Assembly (NCBI GenBank): GCA_958427375.1
Contig: CAUABY010000051.1
Span: 1-10,944, forward strand
Reading direction: 5' to 3'
DNA: 10,944 nt
From: an uncultured Eubacteriales bacterium
Lineage (GTDB): Bacteria; Bacillota; Clostridia; Oscillospirales; Oscillospiraceae
Below, one piece after another: positions 4,567-10,944 of the stretch (its first letter is position 1; every line of letters begins with the position of its first letter). A model generated the notes under the pieces. It ran no database searches. It was not told the origin of the DNA and saw only the letters and a list, made by a program, of their open reading frames with translations. The position numbers and the translations under genes were made by a program.

Positions 4567-5787
4567 ATGCCGGAGGGAACACGAAAAAATTCTGTTAGGA
4601 TTATTGTGATTTTAGCAGTTATAGCCGCTGTGTTATTAATATCCTTTGCAGCTGTGCCGAGGCTTGCCTCTGGCACACAAATACCTCCGCTTGAGCCTTG
4701 TGACTTATCTTTTTTATCGGAACTGGAGCTGCCGGACAGCAAAATTATAGCTGTTGGCACACCCACGCACGGAAATGCGGAGCCGACTGAGCTGGCGCTC
4801 GGCATTCTGAAAGAAATATATGAGAAATACGGCTCTGCGGTGTTTATTTTGGAGGAAATTGCCGGAGAAGCGGAGACAATCAATAGGCTGCATTCATACA
4901 CCAAAGAGGACGGCTCCAAAATCGGCATGTACTTGGTATATGATAATGATGAGATTGCGGATATACTAAACTGGTTAAACGAAACTAACCAACGGTTTTA
5001 TGGAATTGACGTCCAGTCGATAGCTGAAACGACAAAGATACTGAGCGAGAGCTTAGCGGGGATGAATTTTCCGGAGGCGGAAAAGGTTTTGGCGCTCCCG
5101 GTGAGCTCCAAGCAGTTGGCTGAGCAAAACAGCCCATTTTTAAATACAATTGAGGAGTATGTTGAGGGACAGGCGAACGTGGGAATAATTTCCGAACAAG
5201 AGAGCGCCTATCTGCTGCATCTCGTGGACTGTGTGAGAATGAATTACGAATATATCATGTCCGACTATTCATTTGAAGTGCGCGACAAGCATATGGCGCG
5301 GAATGTTGAGTGGATTATGGACTATGAGAAGAGCTATTATAATAATGAACGCGCTGTCCTGCTTGCAAGCAATGGGCATGTGATAAAGACTAACTGGTCA
5401 TACGGATTTTCAGAAGATATTTATAATCCCATGGGGGCTTTCCTGTCAGAGAGATATAATGATGATTATTTTGTAGTCCTGACGGATGCAAAGGAGAACT
5501 ATTTTGAGGCTGGTACCAGCGTGAGAAATGCCGCGCACAAAAAGGTTTTCCACATTTATAATGACTATTCGGATGTCACATTCACTGACAGAGATATCGT
5601 TTTAATTGTGCGTGATGATTGCAGCACGGATGATAATCAAAGCCGAGAGCTTGTGGTGATAGGCAGTGTTTTTACGAATTTCAGACTGCTTCGTGATACA
5701 TATTATAAAGCACAGATTTCACCCAAGGACAGCTGTGATATTCTGCTGTACTTTGAGCTTATGACGCCGCCGCGGAAAACTGAGTAA
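4567..5787 (+). CDS. Membrane-anchored erythromycin-esterase-like protein with altered active site
   Basis: Residues 10-30 are a hydrophobic N-terminal anchor or signal segment after a basic start, so the 375-residue remainder should lie outside the membrane. That part resembles the erythromycin esterase family: VGTPTHGNAEPTEL (63-76), a long helix ending VFILEE, FYGIDVQS (144-151), RDKHMARN (239-246) and LLASNGHVIKT (265-275). The family usually has G-E-x-x-H-G and H-N-x-H at the two catalytic sites; here the glutamate is Thr65 and the first histidine is Ser268, while His68 and His271 remain. Macrolide hydrolysis is therefore doubtful and the real substrate unknown. The ATG has GGGGTG seven bases upstream. 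Sampled GC is about 37-45%, well below the neighbours, and the gene interrupts a mostly minus-strand region, suggesting transfer. Confidence 0.72.
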   Translation: MPEGTRKNSVRIIVILAVIAAVLLISFAAVPRLASGTQIPPLEPCDLSFLSELELPDSKIIAVGTPTHGNAEPTELALGILKEIYEKYGSAVFILEEIAGEAETINRLHSYTKEDGSKIGMYLVYDNDEIADILNWLNETNQRFYGIDVQSIAETTKILSESLAGMNFPEAEKVLALPVSSKQLAEQNSPFLNTIEEYVEGQANVGIISEQESAYLLHLVDCVRMNYEYIMSDYSFEVRDKHMARNVEWIMDYEKSYYNNERAVLLASNGHVIKTNWSYGFSEDIYNPMGAFLSERYNDDYFVVLTDAKENYFEAGTSVRNAAHKKVFHIYNDYSDVTFTDRDIVLIVRDDCSTDDNQSRELVVIGSVFTNFRLLRDTYYKAQISPKDSCDILLYFELMTPPRKTE

Positions 5788-5803
5788 AATCAGCACTTAT
5801 ACA

Positions 5804-5839
5804 GCGCCTGACACAACAAAATTGACAATTCTCAGGTGC
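5804..5839 (+). other. Inverted repeat after the esterase-like gene
   Basis: GCGCCTGA pairs with TCAGGTGC (8 bp with one G-U), and AATT-GAC-AATT (5820-5830) forms a small hairpin inside the 20-base loop. It lies 17 bases past the stop codon but no U-tract follows, so it is not a convincing intrinsic terminator. It could be a 3'-end stabiliser or part of the junction of the lower-GC segment. Confidence 0.4.
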
Positions 5840-5884
5840 GGCAGAACTTGATTCAACCCATGGTAACTTTTTTGCCGGTTTTAC

Positions 5885-5913
5885 TTGAACTCAGGGGAAA
5901 AACAGGTTATAAT
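5885..5913 (+). promoter_or_regulatory. Promoter of the dCMP deaminase gene
   Basis: TTGAAC (5885-5890), a 17-base spacer and a perfect TATAAT (5908-5913). Transcription would start near 5920, about 40 bases before the start codon. This makes the gene independent of the esterase-like gene upstream. Confidence 0.8.
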
Positions 5914-5960
5914 CAAATTAATACTCAAAAACTCAACAAAAGCTTTTGGAGGAACACAGT

Positions 5961-6443
5961 ATGGACAGCCGCACAAGCAAGCAGAATTATTATCTGGATA
6001 TAGCCGACTCGGTTTTGGAGCGCTCTACCTGTCTCCGCCGCAAGTACGGGGCGATAATCGTCCGAGCGGACGAGATTATCTCCACCGGCTATAACGGCGC
6101 GCCGCGCGGCCGCCGCAACTGCACAGACCTTGGCGTGTGTACACGCGAGAGCCTTAATATCCCCTCCGGTGAGCGCTATGAGCTCTGCCGCAGTGTCCAT
6201 GCTGAGGCCAACGCCATCATCTCCGCCTCCCGGCGCGATATGATAGGCGCGACCATCTACCTCGTCGGGCGTGATGCGCGCACAAACGAGCTCTTGAGCG
6301 ACGCTATGAGCTGTTCAATGTGCAAGCGCCAGATTATAAACGCCGGTATTGAGCGCGTTGTCATCCGCGTCACCGCCACGGAGTACCGCACAATAATGGT
6401 CAGCGACTGGATAGAGAACGACGACTCAATCTTCACATTCTGA
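5961..6443 (+). CDS. dCMP deaminase / ComEB-type cytidine deaminase family protein
   Basis: Zinc-dependent deaminase of 160 residues, most likely converting dCMP to dUMP to supply thymidylate synthesis. The catalytic zinc motif is VHAEANAI (79-86, with H80 and E82) together with CSMC (118-121, C118 and C121). GYNGAPRG (43-50) is the dCMP-deaminase substrate-loop signature, and extra Cys/His positions (C54, C60, C76) resemble the structural zinc site of this subfamily. The second motif reads SCSMC rather than the common PCxxC. The ATG at 5961 has GGAGG eight bases upstream; an in-frame TTG at 5946 overlaps that site and is rejected. It has its own promoter and a strong terminator. Confidence 0.9.
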   Translation: MDSRTSKQNYYLDIADSVLERSTCLRRKYGAIIVRADEIISTGYNGAPRGRRNCTDLGVCTRESLNIPSGERYELCRSVHAEANAIISASRRDMIGATIYLVGRDARTNELLSDAMSCSMCKRQIINAGIERVVIRVTATEYRTIMVSDWIENDDSIFTF

Positions 6444-6484
6444 GCCGCCACGGTAATCTTACTATAATTACTATAAATAATAAG

Positions 6485-6517
6485 AACGCCACGGGAGTTT
6501 TTCCCTGTGGCGTTTTT
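6485..6517 (+). terminator. Terminator shared by converging genes
   Basis: AACGCCACGGG (6485-6495) pairs with CCTGTGGCGTT (6504-6514), 11 bp with one G-U, followed by TTTTTA on the plus strand. It ends the dCMP deaminase transcript. On the minus strand the same stem is followed by CTTATTATT, so it may also stop the ymdB-yhaO-yhaN operon, whose last gene ends at 6527. Confidence 0.9.
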
Positions 6518-6526
6518 ATCTACAGC

Positions 6527-7024
6527 TTACAGTGCGCCGTCCGCGCGGAGCTTTACGAGCTCTTTTGCCTCTTTGCCGCTGATGTGCTCAGGGCTTATCT
6601 CCACACAGCACAGTGACGGCATGCTGTCCTCAACATATTTCGGCACGGTCTCAGGCTCAATGGAGTATTTATAGGTGAAGGCCTCCGCCGCGCGGCGTAT
6701 CTCTTCCGCGTCCTCAAGAATGCGCGCCCGGCCGAAAACTATAACGCTTCTGAAGTACGAGGTCAGCTCGCCCGGAACAACCTCGTCCTTGTCTATCACG
6801 CACAGCGACATCTTGTCAGAGCGGTGTATCGCGTCAAGCTTGTGGCCGGACTTTGCGCAGTGGAATATGATTTTGCCATCCGTGTAGCAGTAGTTCACGG
6901 GCACGGAATACGGGTAGCCGTCATCCCCGGAGAGCGCGAGCACGGCCACACAGCGCTCCTTGAGTATGCGCTCACACTCCGCCGCGTCAAGCTGCTGGCG
7001 GTTTCTTCTCATCTCACGAAACAT
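6527..7024 (-). CDS. Nim-like pyridoxamine 5'-phosphate oxidase family flavoprotein
   Basis: Small protein (165 residues) with the split-barrel FMN-binding fold of the pyridoxamine 5'-phosphate oxidase/NimA superfamily. Visible hallmarks are MFREMRRNRQQLDAAEC at the start, CVAVLALSGDDGYPYSVPVNYCY, then IIFHCAKSGHKLDAI and FRSVIVFGRARIL. Homologues are annotated as 5-nitroimidazole resistance proteins, but most chromosomal members have unknown substrates; redox chemistry on FMN or heme is inferred. The ATG at 7024 is preceded by a modest GAGAG. An in-frame reading back to 7150 overlaps the ATPase gene and lacks family resemblance in the extension. It begins 16 bases after the yhaN-like gene, so it is probably the last gene of that operon. 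Confidence 0.85.
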   Translation of the reverse strand: MFREMRRNRQQLDAAECERILKERCVAVLALSGDDGYPYSVPVNYCYTDGKIIFHCAKSGHKLDAIHRSDKMSLCVIDKDEVVPGELTSYFRSVIVFGRARILEDAEEIRRAAEAFTYKYSIEPETVPKYVEDSMPSLCCVEISPEHISGKEAKELVKLRADGAL

Positions 7025-7040
7025 GGTATTTCTCTCTTTC

Positions 7041-8963
7041 CTATTTCTCGGCGCCCGCCGGGATTTCGCGGCAGGTGAACAGTATAATCTGTCTCTCCTT
7101 TGCAAGCTCGCGCAGCAGAGCCATGGCCTGCTTTGTACGCTCTGCGTCAAGATTCACAAGCGCGTCGTCAATTATCAGCGGGCAGGGGTCACCCTTGGGC
7201 AGGGCAAGCTCACATACGGCAAGGCGCACCGCAAAATACAGCAAATCCAGCGTGCCCGCGCTTAAGTACCCCGCCTCGCGTGCCACGGCATCTCCGTCCT
7301 TGCGCGCTTTCGCGGACAGGTCGCTGTTTATCAGCACGTCCGCATAGCGCCCGCCGGTCATTATAGCCATGTACTCCGCCGCAAGCTTCCCCAACTGCGG
7401 GGAGAAGCGGCTTTGCAGCTGCGCGTCCGCCGCGTGCAGCGTGTCCACCGCGAGGCTTATTGCGTCGTACTCATTGCAGACCTCGGCGTACTCCTCCTGC
7501 ATCGCCTCAAGCTCGCTGGACAAAACCAGCGGGTCGCCGATAGCCGCGAGCCTGCCATTGAGCGCGGCAAGCCGGGCCGACAGCCGCTCTGTGCGCTGGC
7601 GCTCAGCCGCAAGCTGGCGGCTGAGCTGTGCGGCCATTGAACTGCCGCCGGAGAAATCCAGCTCGCCAAGCGCGGCCTCTTCAAGCGCCCCCTGCTGCTC
7701 GCGCGCCGTCTCATATGCCGCGCGCGTTCTCAGCTCGCTTTGCTGTGCCGCCTCAAGCGCCGCGCAGAGCTCACGCTGAATGTCCAGCGCCTTGCGTATG
7801 TCGCGTGAGGAGTGTACCTTGTACTTTTCCAAAATATCATGCCGCTGGGCGCGCGCATCCTCTGCCGCGCGCCGCGCCTTGGAATAGCGCAGCAGCAGCG
7901 CAACAGCGCCGACGCAGAATACCGCCGCGCTTATTATCAAAAGAACACTTTGAACCTTGGCATATACCGCCGCGCTCGCAACTGCCAAAACGAAGAATAT
8001 GAGCGCAAGCAGGGGAGAGGCCTTTCTCTTTTCCTCCGCTTTCAATCTGTCAAGCTCCTCAAGGTCGCTTGCAACGGCGGCTTCGGCGTCATTCGCGCTT
8101 ATCGCGCCGAATGGCCCCTGCCTCAGCTCGCTCTTGGCCTCGGAGAGCGCGGAGAGCGCCTTGTCGTGCTCCTCGCCCGCGGCCTTTAGCTCGGTGCGGC
8201 CGCGGTTTAGCTTGTCGAGCGCCTCCTTGCGCTGGCGCTTGCGGCTTGACGTCACCGCGGCCTCAAGCTCGGCACAGCGCGCGCTGCTCTGGGCCATGCT
8301 CTCCTCCAGCGCGCTTATCTCGTTTCGCGCCTCGTCCATGCTGCTGAGCGTGCGCTGGACGTCGTCCATCCGTGCCTCAAGCTCCGGCAGTGTGCCGCGC
8401 CGATTGAAGCGGCGCTTGCGCTGCCATGCGCGCAGCCGCTCATCTGCCTCGGTGAAGGATATGTCCTCCTCGCCGGTGGAGACGATGGAGTTTATGCGCC
8501 GCTCAAGCTCAGGGCTGCCGGACACGGCCACCGCGCCCTGCGGGATAAAGGCACTGCGGTTGAAAACGTCCTTGCTCACGCCGGTCAAAAGCTCTCCGGC
8601 GTTTGCCGCCGTCATGCCGTCCACCGGGGTGTTCGTGCCGCTGTATGTCGCGGAAAACTCGCGCATCGGCGCGCTTTTGGCCTTCGTCGTGCGCGTTATA
8701 CTGATATCACAGCGATCGGCGGTCACGTCAAGCGTGCCCTCCATCGGCGCGCCTGACCACGGCACATAGCGCAGTTTGTCCGGCATGTATCCGGCGCGGC
8801 TTCGTTCGGAGCTGTCCACGCCGTACAGCATCGCGCGGATAAAGGCACACCAGGTCGATTTGCCGCTCTCGTTCGGCGCATAGATGACGTTCAGCCCCGG
8901 ATGAAAGCTGAGCGTGTCGTTCTCAAGTTTCCCGAAAGAGGCTGTCGCCTTATTCAGTCTCAT
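7041..8963 (-). CDS. YhaN-like Rad50/SbcC-type ATPase with central membrane hairpin
   Basis: Predicted SMC-like ATPase partner of the preceding nuclease, acting in DNA end processing or repair. The 640 residues hold Walker A APNESGKST (29-37), a Q-loop SAFIPQG, long charged heptad-like coiled-coil stretches, ABC signature LSAGT (567-571) and Walker B LIIDDALVNLD (D599, D600). In the middle, residues 318-335 and 340-358 are two hydrophobic helices where Rad50/SbcC would have its hinge or zinc hook; no CxxC is present there. It is shorter than Bacillus subtilis YhaN (roughly 960 residues). The ATG has GGAGGTG seven bases upstream, and the gene overlaps the yhaO-like gene by 14 bases. A longer in-frame reading to 9047 ignores that site. 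Confidence 0.88.
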   Translation of the reverse strand: MRLNKATASFGKLENDTLSFHPGLNVIYAPNESGKSTWCAFIRAMLYGVDSSERSRAGYMPDKLRYVPWSGAPMEGTLDVTADRCDISITRTTKAKSAPMREFSATYSGTNTPVDGMTAANAGELLTGVSKDVFNRSAFIPQGAVAVSGSPELERRINSIVSTGEEDISFTEADERLRAWQRKRRFNRRGTLPELEARMDDVQRTLSSMDEARNEISALEESMAQSSARCAELEAAVTSSRKRQRKEALDKLNRGRTELKAAGEEHDKALSALSEAKSELRQGPFGAISANDAEAAVASDLEELDRLKAEEKRKASPLLALIFFVLAVASAAVYAKVQSVLLIISAAVFCVGAVALLLRYSKARRAAEDARAQRHDILEKYKVHSSRDIRKALDIQRELCAALEAAQQSELRTRAAYETAREQQGALEEAALGELDFSGGSSMAAQLSRQLAAERQRTERLSARLAALNGRLAAIGDPLVLSSELEAMQEEYAEVCNEYDAISLAVDTLHAADAQLQSRFSPQLGKLAAEYMAIMTGGRYADVLINSDLSAKARKDGDAVAREAGYLSAGTLDLLYFAVRLAVCELALPKGDPCPLIIDDALVNLDAERTKQAMALLRELAKERQIILFTCREIPAGAEK

Positions 8964-10068
8964 GTACAGCCACCTCCTCGCCGTTGTCGAGCGCGGCCAG
9001 ACCCCAGCGCGCGGCGCTCTCAATGAGCGCGCGCTGTTCCTCGTCATTGGCCTTGTTGTACTGCTCTCTCAGCTTCATCAGGAATATCCCGCGCAGGCTG
9101 TCCTCGCCCGCGCGCTCCCACAGACTGCGGCGGAGCCTCGTCCTGTCGCGTATCTGTAAGTCGAAAAACAGCTCGGAAAGATTGTCGTACAGCCGCCTTA
9201 CATCCGGCGCGCGCTCGCTCTCGCCGGTGAGCACTATGCGGTACACGTCGCGCACGGTCTCATCCGGCAGCATCGTGTGTATGGCCAAAAGCGCGTCCGA
9301 ACCGGTTATATCAACATTCAGCAGCTCATAGCGCCGCTTTGCGATTGAGCGCTGCTCAAGCTTGCAGCCGGCCTCACTCAGCTCAATGATGTTTACAAAT
9401 TTCCCGCCCGTCTCGTCAAAGCCGCGCCCCTCCGGGCAGCCAGGCCATGAGTAGGCGGTGTTCCCGGCTTTCAGAAGCCCGCTCGCCTTGTGGATGTGGC
9501 CGAGCGCCGCGTAGTCCACGCCGCTCGCCTCAAGCTCAGCCTCGCTTATGGGGTTGTACGGGCTGTCCGCCGCCGCGCCGACCTCGCCGTGGATGCACAG
9601 CAGATTGTACGTGCCCGCCTCCCGCTCAGCGGCAAAGCCCGGCAATAGCGCCGCACTGCGGCTGTCGGTGAAAGCCGCGCCGTATACGCGCGCGGAGAGC
9701 GCGGGCAGAAGCACGCACTCAATGGCAGGCGTGGTAAAGACGTGTACGTTCTCCGGCAGCTTAAGCCGGGCGTATGGTGAGCGCGCGCAGTAGAAATCGT
9801 GGTTTCCGGGCGCGACGAATACCGGCACGGCCATGCTCCGCAGGCTTCGCATGAGCTCCTCGCCGGTCTCAAAATATGTACTTGTGCTGTCAAGAAGGTC
9901 GCCGCTTAGAAGCACAAGGTCAATGCTATCGCTGTGTACAAGCTCTGCCATGCGCGACAGGAGCCCGCGCTGCTCTGCGCGGCGGATGGCGGCCTTGCCC
10001 TCGCTCAGCCCCTCAAAGGGTGAGTCCAGATGCAGATCTGCCGCGTGCAGTATTCTCAGTGTCCTCAT
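8950..10068 (-). CDS. YhaO-like DNA repair exonuclease (Mre11/SbcD-type metallophosphoesterase)
   Basis: Predicted two-metal nuclease that works with the ATPase encoded next. The 372 residues begin with the calcineurin-like phosphoesterase motifs: ADLHLDSPF (10-18), SGDLLD (55-60), APGNHDF (86-92), IHGE (159-162) and GHIH (190-193), all with their metal ligands present. The C-terminal half (about 240-372) is a less conserved, charged region likely to contact the ATPase coiled coil. DLHLDSPF and the partner's shape point to the YhaO branch rather than classical SbcD. Its ATG overlaps the ymdB stop as ATGA, and its end overlaps the ATPase start by 14 bases, indicating translational coupling. 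Confidence 0.92.
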   Translation of the reverse strand: MRTLRILHAADLHLDSPFEGLSEGKAAIRRAEQRGLLSRMAELVHSDSIDLVLLSGDLLDSTSTYFETGEELMRSLRSMAVPVFVAPGNHDFYCARSPYARLKLPENVHVFTTPAIECVLLPALSARVYGAAFTDSRSAALLPGFAAEREAGTYNLLCIHGEVGAAADSPYNPISEAELEASGVDYAALGHIHKASGLLKAGNTAYSWPGCPEGRGFDETGGKFVNIIELSEAGCKLEQRSIAKRRYELLNVDITGSDALLAIHTMLPDETVRDVYRIVLTGESERAPDVRRLYDNLSELFFDLQIRDRTRLRRSLWERAGEDSLRGIFLMKLREQYNKANDEEQRALIESAARWGLAALDNGEEVAVHETE

Positions 10069-10838
10069 CTCAGTCGTATCGCCTCCGCCCTGAGACAGCG
10101 CCCTGTCTCAGGGTCAATTTCAAATATGCAGCCCTCCATCACGCACGGCCCTTTGGCCGACTCATATCGCCGCGGAGGGTCGCCCAAAAACTTGCCTATG
10201 CTCTGCTGTGGGTCGATGCCGAGCACGGAGTTTGCCGCGCCCGTCATGCCGAGGTCGGTGATGTAGCCCGTGCCGCCGGGCAGCACGCAGGCGTCCGAGG
10301 TCTGCACATGGGTGTGCGTGCCCCAAACGGCGCTCGCGCGCCCGTCAAGCATGAAGCCCATCGCGCGCTTTTCGCTTGTGCCCTCGGCGTGAAAGTCCAC
10401 AAGGATTATCTTCTCGCGTATCTCGTTCATAAAGCCGTCGGCAATTACAAAGGGGTTGTCGGTGTTGTTGTCGAGCGTGAAGCGGCCGAGCAGGTTGAGC
10501 ACGCAGATATCTCCGAAAGGCGTGGAGTAGACATTGATACCCTTGCCGGGGCACTGCGGTCCATAGTTTGCCGGGCGCAGAACTTTGCGCCGCTCGTCGA
10601 GGTAGGGGCGAAGCTCGGTGCGCGTCCACGTGTGGTTGCCGAGCGTTACAACGTCCGCCCCGGCGCGAATTATCGCGTCAGCCTGCTTTGGCGTAACGCC
10701 GACAACGTTGGCGTTCTCGCCGTTGACAACGGTGAAAGCAATGTTGTTCTCGCGCTGGAAATCGCGCAGATTCTTTGAAATATAGTTAAGCCCCGGCTCG
10801 CCGCAAACGTCGCCGACGGCAAGAATTTTAATGCTCAT
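10065..10838 (-). CDS. ymdB: YmdB-family metallophosphoesterase
   Basis: Member of the YmdB/DR1281 family (257 residues, full length), di-metal phosphodiesterases; in Bacillus subtilis YmdB hydrolyses 2',3'-cyclic nucleotides and affects motility and biofilm decisions. All signature residues are visible: GDVCGEPG (9-16), NGENA (39-43), LGNHTW (66-71), DFHAEGTSEK (148-157) and WGTHTHVQTSD (172-182). The ATG at 10838 has GGAGG seven bases upstream. It is commonly next to rny (RNase Y) in Firmicutes; what lies upstream is outside the window, although a promoter just before it suggests a transcript begins here. It is first in the run with the yhaO/yhaN-like genes and the Nim-like gene. Confidence 0.95.
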   Translation of the reverse strand: MSIKILAVGDVCGEPGLNYISKNLRDFQRENNIAFTVVNGENANVVGVTPKQADAIIRAGADVVTLGNHTWTRTELRPYLDERRKVLRPANYGPQCPGKGINVYSTPFGDICVLNLLGRFTLDNNTDNPFVIADGFMNEIREKIILVDFHAEGTSEKRAMGFMLDGRASAVWGTHTHVQTSDACVLPGGTGYITDLGMTGAANSVLGIDPQQSIGKFLGDPPRRYESAKGPCVMEGCIFEIDPETGRCLRAEAIRLR

Positions 10839-10884
10839 AATCTGTCCTCCGCCTGTTTACTTGCAATACTACTATTATACACCT

Positions 10885-10914
10885 ATTATAGCATATTTTA
10901 CATGCGTCAATCAA
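10885..10914 (-). promoter_or_regulatory. Promoter of the ymdB operon
   Basis: On the minus strand TTGATT (10914-10909), an 18-base spacer and TATAAT (10890-10885). A second perfect TATAAT lies at 10879-10874 without a well-placed -35, so two starts are possible. The -35 region is inside a short dyad TGCGT/ACGCA (10903-10918), a possible operator. The leader of about 40 bases ends with GGAGG before ymdB. Confidence 0.7.
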
Positions 10915-10944
10915 CGCAATTTATGCACATAATATCCATTGCAG

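Noticed and set aside
4491..4928. Minus-strand open frame opposite the start of the esterase-like gene
   Set aside because: The plus-strand frame has a ribosome binding site, membrane anchor and family motifs; the reverse frame resembles nothing.
5839..5880. CGGCA ... TGCCG followed by GTTTTA as a terminator for the esterase-like gene
   Set aside because: Only five base pairs around a 29-base loop; too weak to call.
7957..8769. Plus-strand open frame (270 codons) opposite the YhaN-like gene
   Set aside because: Ser/Ala/Arg-rich low-complexity reading typical of the complement of a GC-rich gene; the minus-strand frame has clear ATPase motifs.
9876..10778. Plus-strand open frame (300 codons) opposite ymdB and the nuclease gene
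   Set aside because: Shadow of two well-supported minus-strand genes; no conserved motif or start signal.

Overview
The window looks like chromosomal DNA from an anaerobic member of the Clostridia, most likely near the Oscillospirales/Ruminococcaceae. This rests on the style of the L34, RNase P protein and YmdB sequences, strong AGGAGG-type ribosome binding sites, TTGACA/TATAAT promoters, GC-rich coding regions (60-base samples I counted run near 60% GC), and a gene set typical of Firmicutes that salvage vitamins (ECF-transporter S components for thiamine and queuosine precursors). The assignment is inferred from the reading, not from a search.

Layout, all on the minus strand unless stated. 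(1) 1-600: rpmH (ribosomal protein L34) from a near-consensus promoter, followed by the 5' part of rnpA (RNase P protein), which runs off the left edge. (2) 600-760: a gene-free stretch packed with three consecutive inverted repeats, two of them related, one able to fold as a three-way junction. (3) 762-2340: a thiamine module. A promoter, a TPP riboswitch and its terminator precede thiT (thiamine ECF S component). A terminator and an extended -10 promoter then separate thiT from thiN (thiamine pyrophosphokinase). (4) 2342-4464: queH (epoxyqueuosine reductase), queT (queuosine-precursor ECF S component) and galU (UDP-glucose pyrophosphorylase), read in that order. (5) 4567-6443, PLUS strand: a lower-GC gene for a membrane-anchored erythromycin-esterase-like protein with altered active-site motifs, then a separately promoted dCMP deaminase gene ending in a strong terminator. 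(6) 6527-10838: an overlapping run ymdB - yhaO-like nuclease - yhaN-like ATPase - Nim-like flavoprotein, starting from a promoter near the right edge and converging on the shared terminator at about 6485-6517.

How the genes fit together: thiT imports thiamine and ThiN converts it to TPP, the ligand that shuts off thiT through the riboswitch. A 7-base match between the aptamer core and the terminator's 5' arm suggests the switching mechanism. QueT imports a queuosine precursor, and QueH performs the last reduction to queuosine. The YhaO/YhaN pair resembles a Mre11/Rad50 (SbcD/SbcC) nuclease, but the ATPase carries a two-helix membrane hairpin in the middle of its coiled coil. Most of the window is ordinary core genome. 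The parts most worth a second look are the palindrome cluster at 611-757, the riboswitch wiring, the degenerate esterase-family protein and the membrane-type Rad50-like operon. I found no CRISPR array, tRNA, rRNA or insertion sequence.
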